Positions 1 to 6,308 are shown, counted from the stretch's first letter. The stretch: 10,458 nt of DNA from Flavobacteriaceae bacterium (GCA_015493405.1 WGDF01000394.1:1-10458); one strand, 5' to 3'. The notes: a model not told the origin generated them from the sequence alone. Made by a program: numbers and translations.

Positions 1-860
1 ACAGCTATACCGTCCCATTTGTTACGGTAAACAATGTTATCATAAAAAGAGACATGTTCAATAGTGCCGCCCATTTCCGTTTGAACTACCATGCCGTTAT
101 TGCCACAATCGTGTACAATATTTTGGTAAATATTAATATTATAGGTATGCGTATCCCAGGCATCTGCATAAATTCCTATGCGTTCGTTAAGATGATGAAC
201 CTTATTTTTAAATACATTGACATCGTGAGAACCTTGTTTAACATCAATACCTTCTCCTCCATTTGCGCCCGACCCGTTATCGTGAACATTGTTGTGGCTA
301 ATGGTACTGTAGGATGTATTTGAGATCGTGATACATTCTTGCACGCCATCATTACAAGCCAATTCAATTTCGTTGTTATTGATATTGATGTAACTACTGT
401 TCCAAACCCCAATTCCGGAAGAAACCGTATTGTAAGTATAACAATTTTCAATACTGATATGATCGGAATTTTCAATCCAAAAACCACCATAATCGGCATT
501 CTTAACATTTATACCGGAAATATTGATAAAATGCTTGTCGGAAATATCAAATAAACCGTTCCAACTACCCCCCCAAGAAATGCCGCTACCATCGACTGTA
601 ACCACATCATTTTGATAATTTGAAAAAACAATATCATGGTTCAATGTTCCTGAGTTTTGAACAATAACTCTCTCATGATAGGTGCCTGCTTTTATATAGA
701 CGGTATCTCCTGCCATTAATGTTGAAGCCGCCTTTTGCAGACTTGCCCAAGCCTGTGTTTCCGTTCCCGGATTGTTATCATTACCATTGGTTGCAACATA
801 ATAGGTGTGAGCCGAAAGGTTAAACGGAATTATAAATAGTAAAATAATGATTGTTTTCAT
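1..860 (-). CDS. Secreted right-handed parallel beta-helix protein (N-terminal part, cut by the window edge)
   Basis: The reading frame opens at the ATG at 860-858 and stays open to the left edge, giving 286 residues with no stop, so the C-terminus is missing. Residues 1-17 form a signal peptide (K at position 3, hydrophobic IIILLFII core, cleavage probably after LSA), so the protein is exported. Directly after it comes YYVATNGNDNNPGT, then AGDTVYIKAGTYHE around residues 50-63; this opening is typical of DUF1565/pectate-lyase-fold surface proteins. From about residue 100 onward the chain is a series of roughly 22-25-residue units rich in N, G, I and V (for example HISIENCYTYN, YININNNEIE, STISHNNVHDNG, NINIYQNIVHDCGNNG), the pattern of PbH1 beta-helix coils. 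In this family such folds are often polysaccharide lyases, glycosidases or adhesin-like proteins; no catalytic residues can be assigned here. No adjacent carbohydrate genes are visible to fix a substrate. The fold is fairly certain, the function is not. Confidence 0.85.
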   Translation of the reverse strand, partial: MKTIIILLFIIPFNLSAHTYYVATNGNDNNPGTETQAWASLQKAASTLMAGDTVYIKAGTYHERVIVQNSGTLNHDIVFSNYQNDVVTVDGSGISWGGSWNGLFDISDKHFINISGINVKNADYGGFWIENSDHISIENCYTYNTVSSGIGVWNSSYININNNEIELACNDGVQECITISNTSYSTISHNNVHDNGSGANGGEGIDVKQGSHDVNVFKNKVHHLNERIGIYADAWDTHTYNINIYQNIVHDCGNNGMVVQTEMGGTIEHVSFYDNIVYRNKWDGIA

Positions 861-1014
861 AAACAGATGTCTATATTTTCTTTTTAGAATTGAATTAAAG
901 TCAATATTTTGAGCGTTAATTATCAAGCATTTATATTTAATCCTTTCTCGTAATATGTTTTATTTAGCAATTTATTTAAAGTGCAAAACTCTTAAAAACA
1001 GTCCATTCATCGCC

Positions 1015-2154
1015 TCAAATCTCAAAATCGTCATCATTGACTTCCATATCAATACCGCCTACAACATAAGAAGTGATTTCCGTTTCTTGGGGCAAAACTT
1101 CCACAGCGTCATTGCGCAACCAATGGTTCATCCAACTCAAAGGATTTTTAGTTTCTTCATAAATAGGCTTAAGACCAATGGCTTGTAAACGGTTGTTAGT
1201 CAACCATTTCATATATTGAATCAAGAGTTTATCATTGAGCCCGATGATAGAACCGTCTTTAAACAAATGCTCGGCCCAGCGCATTTCTTGTTCGGCAGCA
1301 TCTTTATAAAGTTGGTAAACTTCTTGGTCTAAACTGCGAATGACTTCTGAAAACCCTTCATCTTTATGGGTACGCAAATCTCGAATGATGCGTTGTGTCA
1401 TTTTAAGGTGTTCATTTTCGTCACGGGCTATAAACTTGATAATCTTGGCATTGCCTTCCATTTTTTTGTTTTCTGCAAAACTAAAAGCGCAAGCAAAAGA
1501 CACATAAAAACGAACGCCTTCCAAAATATTAACCGAGACCAAAGCCAAATATAAATCCTTTTTGAGTTGCTCCATTGTAATAGGTTCTTCGGCGGTCATC
1601 CCCATTTCTTGTGCTTGATATTTAATGATATTTCGATAAAAATCATTATAATATTGCGTGACCGCTCCGGCCCGTTCTTCAATCATTTTGTTATCCATAA
1701 TCTCATCAAAAATCTTAGTGGGATCAGCGTAAACATTTTTGATGATATAAGAATAGGACATGGAATGTATGGTTTCAAAAAAATCCCAAATAATAATAGC
1801 TTCTTCCACTTCAGGCAAAGTAACCGCTTGTCCGAAGGTTAAAAACGGAGAGCGCCCCTGCACACTGTCCAATAAGATTTGATATTTGAGATTTTCGGTA
1901 AAAATAAATTTTTCGTGTGGTGACAATTCTGCAAAATCATTGACATCTTTAATCAGCGAAATCTCTTCAGGACGCCAGAAGAAACTTAACATTTTTTGAG
2001 ATAAATCTTCGTAAAAGGGATATTTCTGCACGTCATAACGTTGCAGATTACGCCCTTTACCAAAAAACATTTTTTGTTCGGTAAAGTCTATTTTACAGTT
2101 ATCGTAAATGGAAGGTATAAATTTGTTGGAGTTACAATTATCTTGTTTTTTCAT
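1015..2154 (-). CDS. nrdB: Ribonucleoside-diphosphate reductase, class Ia small (beta, R2) subunit
   Basis: This is the radical-generating subunit of aerobic ribonucleotide reductase, which with NrdA converts NDPs to dNDPs in the cytoplasm. The 379 residues match the length of E. coli NrdB (about 376) and align with it throughout. All six di-iron ligands are present: D96 (LLDSVQGRSP), E127 and H130 (ETIHSMSY), E212 (NILEGVRFYVSFAC), E246 and H249 (ARDENEH). The radical tyrosine is Y134. The electron-transfer residues are also kept: W60 in FFWRPEE, D245, and the C-terminal Y363 in TSYVVGGID, and the acidic tail that docks to NrdA ends in DDDFEI. It is therefore predicted to be a normal tyrosyl-radical enzyme, not an R2c or ligand-binding oxidase variant. 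The start ATG at 2154 gives the family N-terminus. No nrdA adjoins it: pckA lies upstream and a beta-helix gene downstream. No clear terminator follows the stop. Confidence 0.96.
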   Translation of the reverse strand: MKKQDNCNSNKFIPSIYDNCKIDFTEQKMFFGKGRNLQRYDVQKYPFYEDLSQKMLSFFWRPEEISLIKDVNDFAELSPHEKFIFTENLKYQILLDSVQGRSPFLTFGQAVTLPEVEEAIIIWDFFETIHSMSYSYIIKNVYADPTKIFDEIMDNKMIEERAGAVTQYYNDFYRNIIKYQAQEMGMTAEEPITMEQLKKDLYLALVSVNILEGVRFYVSFACAFSFAENKKMEGNAKIIKFIARDENEHLKMTQRIIRDLRTHKDEGFSEVIRSLDQEVYQLYKDAAEQEMRWAEHLFKDGSIIGLNDKLLIQYMKWLTNNRLQAIGLKPIYEETKNPLSWMNHWLRNDAVEVLPQETEITSYVVGGIDMEVNDDDFEI

Positions 2155-2183
2155 CTGAAATAATTTTTTAATCTGCTAAAAAT

Positions 2184-2219
2184 AAAAAAACTTTGGCAAA
2201 GCATAGGCATTTACCAAAG
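2184..2219 (-). terminator. Intrinsic terminator downstream of pckA
   Basis: Read on the minus strand, CTTTGGTAAA (2219-2210) pairs with TTTGCCAAAG (2200-2191) around a 9-nt loop, giving a 10-bp stem with one G-U wobble, followed at once by seven T (2190-2184). On the plus strand the wobble becomes a C-A mismatch and the T run is short, so the element points toward nrdB. It lies about 40 nt after the pckA stop and only 29 nt before the nrdB start codon. Confidence 0.8.
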
Positions 2220-2260
2220 CTTTTATCAAAAATTAATCAAAAAAGTTAATTTTTCAAAAC

Positions 2261-3949
2261 TTATTTTCCCGGACATTCTTTGACAACTTTCGGATTGATA
2301 GGTTTGTCGCCGTAATTCTTATCAAAAGCTGCCGCAAATTCCCGCGCTAATTTTTGTGCGGTTTTGTCATAAGCTTTTGGATCAGCCCAAGTGTTTTTGG
2401 GTAGTAAAATCGCTGCCGGCACACCGGGAACTGCCTTGGGTATATTCAAATGAAATAATTTATCATAAACATACGATACATTTTTGAGTTTACCTTCCAG
2501 GGCAGCCTCAACCATTTTTCGCGTATAAGACAATTTCATCCGTTTGCCAACCCCATAAGAACCACCGGTCCAACCGGTGTTAATCAAATAAACATCGGTT
2601 TGGTGTTTTTTCATTTTCTTACCGAGCATATCGGCATAAATATCCGGATTGAGTGGCATAAACGGTTGTCCGAAAAAGCGCGAAAAGGTAGCTTGCGGTT
2701 CGGTTACGCCGGTTTCCGTTCCGGCTAACTTGGACGTATAACCCATCAAAAACCATAACATGGCCTGATTGGGATTCAGTTTTGAAATAGGCGGCAACAC
2801 CCCGTAAGCATCAGCCGTTAAGAACAGAATAGTGCTCGGATGTCCGGATTTTGATGATTTTTTGATGTTTCTCAGATATTTTAAGGGATACGAAGCCCGA
2901 GAATTTGGTGTTAAACGCGTATCGAAAAAATCAAACTTACGATTGGGATAAATCATAGCATTTTCAACAATTGAACCATGTTGGGTATATTTATCTTTGT
3001 GCATTACAGCGTGATAAATATCGGGTTCGCTTTTGGCTGTAATATCAATCATTTTGGCATAGCAACCATTTTCAAAATTAGCGATGCCCTTGTCACTCCA
3101 GCCGTGCTCATCATCACCTAAAAGTTTGCGCTTGGGATCTGCCGAAAGGGTGGTTTTTCCGGTTCCCGATAATCCCAATAATAAGGCGGCATCGCCTTTT
3201 TTTCCTTCATTGGCCGAACAATGCAACGGCAACACTTTATGAAACGGCAAAAGATAATTCATTGTTGTAAATAACATTTTTTTCATGCTGCCCATATAAG
3301 CCGAGCCAATAATAACGCCAATTCGGTTATCAAAATCCGTAGCAACCGCCATATTGGTCGTTTCACTTTGAATATCATCTTCAGCAGGCACATTGGCATC
3401 AATCTCTGCATTGCTGAGTTTGCGCAACAATCCCTTATATTTCTTGGACTTCAATTTATGATAAGGCACATGAAGCAATAGGAATTCTTTATCCCCAAAA
3501 ATACTTTGGCTAATGTGTTTGGGCACCGGCCTAAACATATTATCGGTAAACAAAGCGGCAGAAGCATGTGTCGTCAGAGTTTTAACCGGCAAAGCATAAT
3601 TAACATCAGCTCCTATAACCCGATCGGTTTGGTATAAATTTGGAGATTGGGATAAATAATCCAAAGCATCTTCAACCAGCATATTAAAGGTGTTCTCATC
3701 AATGGGCAAGTTATTAGGAGAACTCCAATCAATATGTTTGGCATTACTTTTTCGTTTGACAATAACGGTGTCTTTAGGGCTGCGTCCTGTAGATTCTTTA
3801 GGTGTCCAAGTCGCTAAAGCACCATTTTCCGATACCAGAACTTCTTGGTTTTTTACAGCAGCTTTAATCATATGAGATCGCCGGGGATTATTTTCAATCG
3901 TCTTGCGATATTTCTTGATGAAATGGTCAATTTTCTTGCGATTATTCAT
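2261..3949 (-). CDS. pckA: Phosphoenolpyruvate carboxykinase (ATP)
   Basis: Catalyses oxaloacetate + ATP to PEP + CO2 + ADP, the entry step of gluconeogenesis, in the cytoplasm. The family's diagnostic motifs are all present. R56 lies in GRSPKD (substrate site). MKK (222-224) and H243 in LHCSAN supply the Mn/substrate ligands. The P-loop GLSGTGKTTLSADP is at 259-272 with K265. The kinase-2 motif LLGDDEHGW is at 277-285 with D279/D280. R351 is in NSRASYP, and NTGWTGGSYGVGKRM at 457-471 forms the adenine-binding region. At 562 residues it is a little longer than the E. coli enzyme (540). The first ~150 residues are clearly diverged from E. coli, and the segment from about 320 to 450 (for example LTPNSRASYPLKYLRNI and FSRFFGQPFMPLNP) is also unlike the E. 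coli version, suggesting another subgroup. Catalytic residues are intact, so normal activity is expected. It is transcribed divergently from the saccharopine dehydrogenase gene and has its own terminator. Confidence 0.97.
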   Translation of the reverse strand: MNNRKKIDHFIKKYRKTIENNPRRSHMIKAAVKNQEVLVSENGALATWTPKESTGRSPKDTVIVKRKSNAKHIDWSSPNNLPIDENTFNMLVEDALDYLSQSPNLYQTDRVIGADVNYALPVKTLTTHASAALFTDNMFRPVPKHISQSIFGDKEFLLLHVPYHKLKSKKYKGLLRKLSNAEIDANVPAEDDIQSETTNMAVATDFDNRIGVIIGSAYMGSMKKMLFTTMNYLLPFHKVLPLHCSANEGKKGDAALLLGLSGTGKTTLSADPKRKLLGDDEHGWSDKGIANFENGCYAKMIDITAKSEPDIYHAVMHKDKYTQHGSIVENAMIYPNRKFDFFDTRLTPNSRASYPLKYLRNIKKSSKSGHPSTILFLTADAYGVLPPISKLNPNQAMLWFLMGYTSKLAGTETGVTEPQATFSRFFGQPFMPLNPDIYADMLGKKMKKHQTDVYLINTGWTGGSYGVGKRMKLSYTRKMVEAALEGKLKNVSYVYDKLFHLNIPKAVPGVPAAILLPKNTWADPKAYDKTAQKLAREFAAAFDKNYGDKPINPKVVKECPGK

Positions 3950-3983
3950 AGGTTTTATATTTTTTTAGTAGGTAAAGTTAAAA

Positions 3984-4018
3984 CAAAAATTAATTAAAGA
4001 AGTCCTAAAACTAACAAA
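3984..4018 (-). promoter_or_regulatory. Possible pckA promoter (weak match)
   Basis: On the minus strand TTTG (4018-4015) is followed after 23 nt by AATTTTTG (3991-3984), seven of eight bases of the Bacteroidota -7 box TAnnTTTG. The spacer is longer than the usual ~19-21 nt and the sequence is A/T-rich, so this could be chance. It would give a leader of about 30 nt before the pckA ATG. Confidence 0.25.
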
Positions 4019-4077
4019 AATCATTAAACCCGGTTTTAAAAAAGATTTTGAATAAAAAAATATTGGTTTTTATTGTT

Positions 4078-4085
4078 TACTTTTG
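4078..4085 (+). promoter_or_regulatory. -7 promoter box for the saccharopine dehydrogenase family gene
   Basis: TACTTTTG is a perfect TAnnTTTG, the -7 element of the Bacteroidota primary sigma factor. No TTTG lies at the ideal upstream distance: the nearest, ending at 4050, leaves a 27-nt spacer. Transcription would begin near 4090, leaving a leader of about 35 nt before the ATG at 4127. This position also shows that the in-frame TTG at 4073 cannot be the start codon. Confidence 0.5.
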
Positions 4086-4126
4086 AAACCGATTTACAAT
4101 CATTTATTTCAATCAAAAAATTAAAT

Positions 4127-5497
4127 ATGAAAAAGATATTATTAATAGGTGCCGGCAAGTCCACTTCCTCTTTAATGGCTTATCTCAAAGACAAAGCTCC
4201 TGTCGAAGATTTGCAAGTTACCATAGTTGACAAAGATTTGTCATTAGCCCAAAAAATTGTGGCCAATGACCCTCATTTCACCTTAAAAACACTCAATATT
4301 TTTGATGATGTCATCAGAGGTGAACTTGTTAAAAACACTGATTTGGTCATCTCTATGTTACCGGCTCGTTTTCACTTGCAAGTGGCACTTGATGCTGTTA
4401 AATATGGTAAACATATGGTAACGGCATCATATATCAGTGATGAGCTCAAAGCTTTGAATGAACAAGTAGTCGCCAAAAATTTGGTTTTTATGAATGAAAT
4501 CGGCTTAGACCCCGGCATTGACCATATGAGTGCCATGCGTATCATTGACCAAATCAAACATACCGGTGGCGAAATGATTTTATTTGAATCTTTTACCGGT
4601 GGTTTAGTTGCGCCGGAGAGTGATGATAATTTATGGCATTACAAATTTACTTGGAATCCCCGGAATGTTGTTGTGGCCGGACAAGGTGGTGTCGCTAAAT
4701 TTTTACATGCCGGTAAATACAAATATATTCCTTATCAAAAATTATTCAGACGCACCGAATTTCTAGACATAGACGGTTATGGCCGTTTTGAAGCATACCC
4801 CAATCGCGATTCTTTAAAATACCAATCTGTTTATGACCTGAATCATGTTAACACCTTGTATCGTGGCACTATCAGACGTGTCGGCTTTGCTCGGGCTTGG
4901 AATATTTTTGTGCAACTCGGCATGACAGATGACTCCTATGTGATAGACGATTCGGAACATATGACCAAACGTGATTTTGTCAATGCTTTTTTACCCTTTA
5001 GCCCTTCGGATTCGGTCGAACTCAAATTGCGTCAGTATATGAAAATAGATCAAGATGATGAACTGTGGCTCAAGCTTGAAGAGTTAGATTTGTTTGACGA
5101 CCAAACGAAAATAGGTCTCAAAAATGCCACGCCGGCTCAAATGCTTCAAAAAATATTGGAAGACAAATGGACACTCAAGCCCGAAGACAAAGATATGATC
5201 GTGATGTATCATAAATTCGGTTATAAAACCGGAAATGAATTTAAACAAATTGATTCACAATTAGTAGTCAAAGGTACCGATCAAACCTATACCGCAATGG
5301 CCAAAACCGTCGGGTTGCCTGTAGGGATTGCGGCCCTTAAAATATTAAACGGCACTATTAAAACACCCGGAATACAATTACCCATTAATAAAGAAATTTA
5401 TGACCCCATACTCAAAGAGTTGGAACAATACGATATCATATTTAAAGACAAAGAAGTGCCTTTTGAATGTTACAATCCCAATAAAGTAACCGGTTAA
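4127..5497 (+). CDS. Saccharopine dehydrogenase family protein (NADP-dependent, glutamate-forming type)
   Basis: A 456-residue oxidoreductase. The N-terminus MKKILLIGAGKSTSSLMAYL is a Rossmann dinucleotide-binding strand-loop-helix (GAGKS at 8-12), followed by an acidic residue at the end of the second strand (TIVDKD, around 32-37). TDLVISMLPARFH at 71-83 and NEIGLDPGIDHM at 123-134 are hallmarks of the LYS9/AASS-type saccharopine dehydrogenase domain. The rest is the C-terminal catalytic/dimerisation domain, ending in an ordinary way. Family members interconvert saccharopine with 2-aminoadipate semialdehyde and glutamate (lysine metabolism); relatives act on other substrates such as carboxynorspermidine, so the exact substrate is uncertain. 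The start was set at the ATG at 4127 because the frame's earlier TTG (4073) sits in the promoter, the extra 18 residues have no family resemblance, and the Rossmann fold begins right after this Met. No lysine-ketoglutarate reductase domain is fused, and no partner gene is adjacent. Confidence 0.88.
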   Translation: MKKILLIGAGKSTSSLMAYLKDKAPVEDLQVTIVDKDLSLAQKIVANDPHFTLKTLNIFDDVIRGELVKNTDLVISMLPARFHLQVALDAVKYGKHMVTASYISDELKALNEQVVAKNLVFMNEIGLDPGIDHMSAMRIIDQIKHTGGEMILFESFTGGLVAPESDDNLWHYKFTWNPRNVVVAGQGGVAKFLHAGKYKYIPYQKLFRRTEFLDIDGYGRFEAYPNRDSLKYQSVYDLNHVNTLYRGTIRRVGFARAWNIFVQLGMTDDSYVIDDSEHMTKRDFVNAFLPFSPSDSVELKLRQYMKIDQDDELWLKLEELDLFDDQTKIGLKNATPAQMLQKILEDKWTLKPEDKDMIVMYHKFGYKTGNEFKQIDSQLVVKGTDQTYTAMAKTVGLPVGIAALKILNGTIKTPGIQLPINKEIYDPILKELEQYDIIFKDKEVPFECYNPNKVTG

Positions 5498-5516
5498 AAA
5501 TAAATAAAACATTCAT

Positions 5517-5542
5517 AATTAGCATTTTCTGTCTAATTTTTT
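5517..5542 (+). terminator. Probable intrinsic terminator after the saccharopine dehydrogenase gene
   Basis: AATTAG (5517-5522) pairs with CTAATT (5533-5538) around a 10-nt loop, running into six T (5537-5542). The stem is short and A/T-rich, so it is weak, but its position 20 nt after the stop and upstream of the HU promoter fits. Confidence 0.4.
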
Positions 5543-5563
5543 ATAAAAAAATGTAAGTCAGTA

Positions 5564-5594
5564 TTTTACAATTCAATAATATGTATTATATTTG
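5564..5594 (+). promoter_or_regulatory. Promoter of the HU gene
   Basis: A perfect -7 box TATATTTG (5587-5594) is preceded, 19 nt upstream, by TTTT (5564-5567), three of four bases of the -33 TTTG. This is the normal Bacteroidota spacing. Transcription would begin about 5600, with a leader of roughly 38 A-rich nt lacking a Shine-Dalgarno sequence before the ATG at 5638. It probably also drives the 30-residue peptide gene, up to the terminator at 6043. Confidence 0.65.
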
Positions 5595-5637
5595 CACGCA
5601 TTTTAAAATAAAAACAGAAAACATTAAATAAATAGAT

Positions 5638-5925
5638 ATGACAAAAGCAGAGATCGTAGCTAAGATTGCTGACAAGACCGGATTAGACAAAAAAGATGTC
5701 TTAACAGCTGTTGAACATTTTATGGATGAAGTTAAGGGTAGCTTGGCTTCAGGAGAAAATGTTTATTTAAGAGGTTTTGGAAGTTTTATTAATAAGTATA
5801 GAGCAGAAAAAATCGGCAGAAATATTTCAAAAAATACTTCTATCAAAATTCCGGCTCATTACATTCCGGCTTTCAAACCCAGTAAAACTTTTGTAAACAA
5901 AGTAAAAGATAACGTAAAACCTTAA
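5638..5925 (+). CDS. HU-family (HU/IHF) DNA-binding protein
   Basis: A 95-residue nucleoid protein that binds and bends DNA as a dimer. The N-terminal helices (MTKAEIVAKIADKTGLDKKDVLTAVEHFM cannot be mistaken in pattern) are followed by the signature YLRGFGSF at about 43-50 and the DNA-binding beta arm. The C-terminal FKPSKTFVNKVK matches the last helix of the family. The arm reads GRNISKNTSIKIP where E. coli HU has GRNPQTG, so the proline that inserts between base pairs is replaced by isoleucine at that spot. Bacteroidota HU proteins I recall share this RNISKNT-type arm, so it is probably a group trait, not damage. Length is normal. The gene has a good promoter and is followed after only 5 nt by the basic peptide gene, which is most likely cotranscribed. 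It could equally be called an IHF-like protein; the family is secure. Confidence 0.95.
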   Translation: MTKAEIVAKIADKTGLDKKDVLTAVEHFMDEVKGSLASGENVYLRGFGSFINKYRAEKIGRNISKNTSIKIPAHYIPAFKPSKTFVNKVKDNVKP

Positions 5926-5930
5926 GAATT

Positions 5931-6023
5931 ATGCCAAGCGGAAAGAAAAGAAAAAGAAGAAAAATTGCCACTCACAAACGTAAAAAAAGAAGTAGAGCAA
6001 ATAGACACAAAAAGAAAAAGTAG
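5931..6023 (+). CDS. 30-residue highly basic peptide of unknown function
   Basis: A short frame from ATG 5931 to TAG 6021-6023 begins 5 nt after the HU stop codon. The peptide starts MPSGKKRKRRK, continues IATHKRKKRSR and ends ANRHKKKK. Eighteen of 30 residues are Lys or Arg, two are His, and none is acidic, so it should bind nucleic acid. I recall closely similar short peptides (MPSGKKRKRHK..ATHKRKKR..) in other Bacteroidota, which together with the tight spacing supports it as a real gene. Its composition resembles very small ribosomal proteins such as THX or bL36-sized peptides, and a ribosomal or rRNA-associated role is plausible, but I cannot establish one. An alternative is that it acts with HU on DNA. 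The last codons (AAA AAG AAA AAG TAG) form the left arm of the terminator, so the lysine tail and the terminator constrain each other. Confidence 0.8.
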   Translation: MPSGKKRKRRKIATHKRKKRSRANRHKKKK

Positions 6024-6043
6024 GTTAACCTACTTTTTCTTTT
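6010..6043 (+). terminator. Perfect palindromic terminator overlapping the end of the basic peptide gene
   Basis: AAAAGAAAAAGTAGG (6010-6024) is exactly complementary to CCTACTTTTTCTTTT (6029-6043) around a TTAA loop: a 15-bp perfect stem, and 34 bp of uninterrupted palindrome since TTAA is itself symmetric. The stop codon TAG (6021-6023) lies in the stem. The T-rich right arm can serve as the U tract, with CCTAC/GTAGG as the GC part. Being symmetric, it could stop transcripts from either direction. Confidence 0.75.
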
Positions 6044-6308
6044 AAAGAACGATTGTAATCGTTATAATCGATCATTGACATATTAACCCGCAGACACGAG
6101 TGTCGTGTTATGCATATTATGACATTATGAGCCATATCGGCGGACTGAACTTGTTGAAGTCTTATTCTAGTCGATAACCATATAGATAATTTTCAGCTTA
6201 GCTGCAGCTAAGAATAAAATAATGTAATAGTTATCAGTAAAAAGAACGAACGCTTAGTATGACAATAGTATGTTTGAATAGACACCTGACTGCACAAAAA
6301 CAGAAGGA
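6044..6308 (+). other. Non-coding stretch with strong inverted repeats (candidate structured RNA or rng leader)
   Basis: No convincing reading frame is present in this gap of about 265 bp between the peptide terminator and rng. It holds several hairpins. CGATT-GT-AATCG lies at 6050-6061. GCA-g-ACACGA-GTG-TCGTGT-ta-TGC occupies 6090-6113, with a 6-bp perfect core. A 63-nt irregular hairpin spans 6173-6235: GATAAC pairs with GTTATC, ATAATTTT with AAAATAAT (7 of 8), and the tip is the perfect palindrome CTTAGCTGCAGCTAAG (6197-6212). A possible long-range stem joins GTC-t-TATTC (6159-6167) with GAATAGAC (6276-6283) and would enclose that hairpin. Such an extended, bulged hairpin is compatible with a small RNA (a 6S-like shape is one option) or with a 5' leader controlling RNase G, as known for rne in E. 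coli. No upstream promoter or separate 3' terminator could be assigned, so this is a structural observation only. Confidence 0.4.
6269..6276 (+). promoter_or_regulatory. Possible -7 promoter box for rng
   Basis: TATGTTTG matches TAnnTTTG exactly, 32 nt before the rng ATG. No TTTG is found at the -33 distance, where the sequence is ACGA. The box overlaps the second copy of a 7-bp direct repeat, TAGTATG (6255-6261 and 6266-6272), whose 11-bp spacing is one helical turn and could be a regulator site. If used, the transcript would begin near 6282 and exclude most of the structured region. Confidence 0.4.

Noticed and set aside
54..554. Open frames on the plus strand (54-323, 339-554) and another minus-strand frame (176-508)
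   Set aside because: They lie over the beta-helix gene, whose signal peptide and repeated coils are convincing; the frames have no recognisable sequence and arise from its biased N/I-rich codons.
861..1014. Promoter or terminator between nrdB and the beta-helix gene
   Set aside because: I found no TAnnTTTG with a proper -33 box on the minus strand; a TTGACT/TATAGA pair has a 23-nt spacer and the possible hairpin TTTAAG/CTTTAAA is imperfect with no T run.
1366..1842. Plus-strand open frames opposite nrdB
   Set aside because: They are antisense to a fully conserved enzyme and show no family features or promoter.
6063..6068. TATAAT as a -10 box for a small RNA in the rng upstream region
   Set aside because: Bacteroidota primary promoters use TAnnTTTG, no TTGACA-like box is at the right distance, and such a match is expected by chance in A/T-rich DNA.
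6302..6308. AGAAGGA as a Shine-Dalgarno site for rng
   Set aside because: It touches the ATG with no spacing, and other genes in this window lack such sites, as is usual in Bacteroidota.
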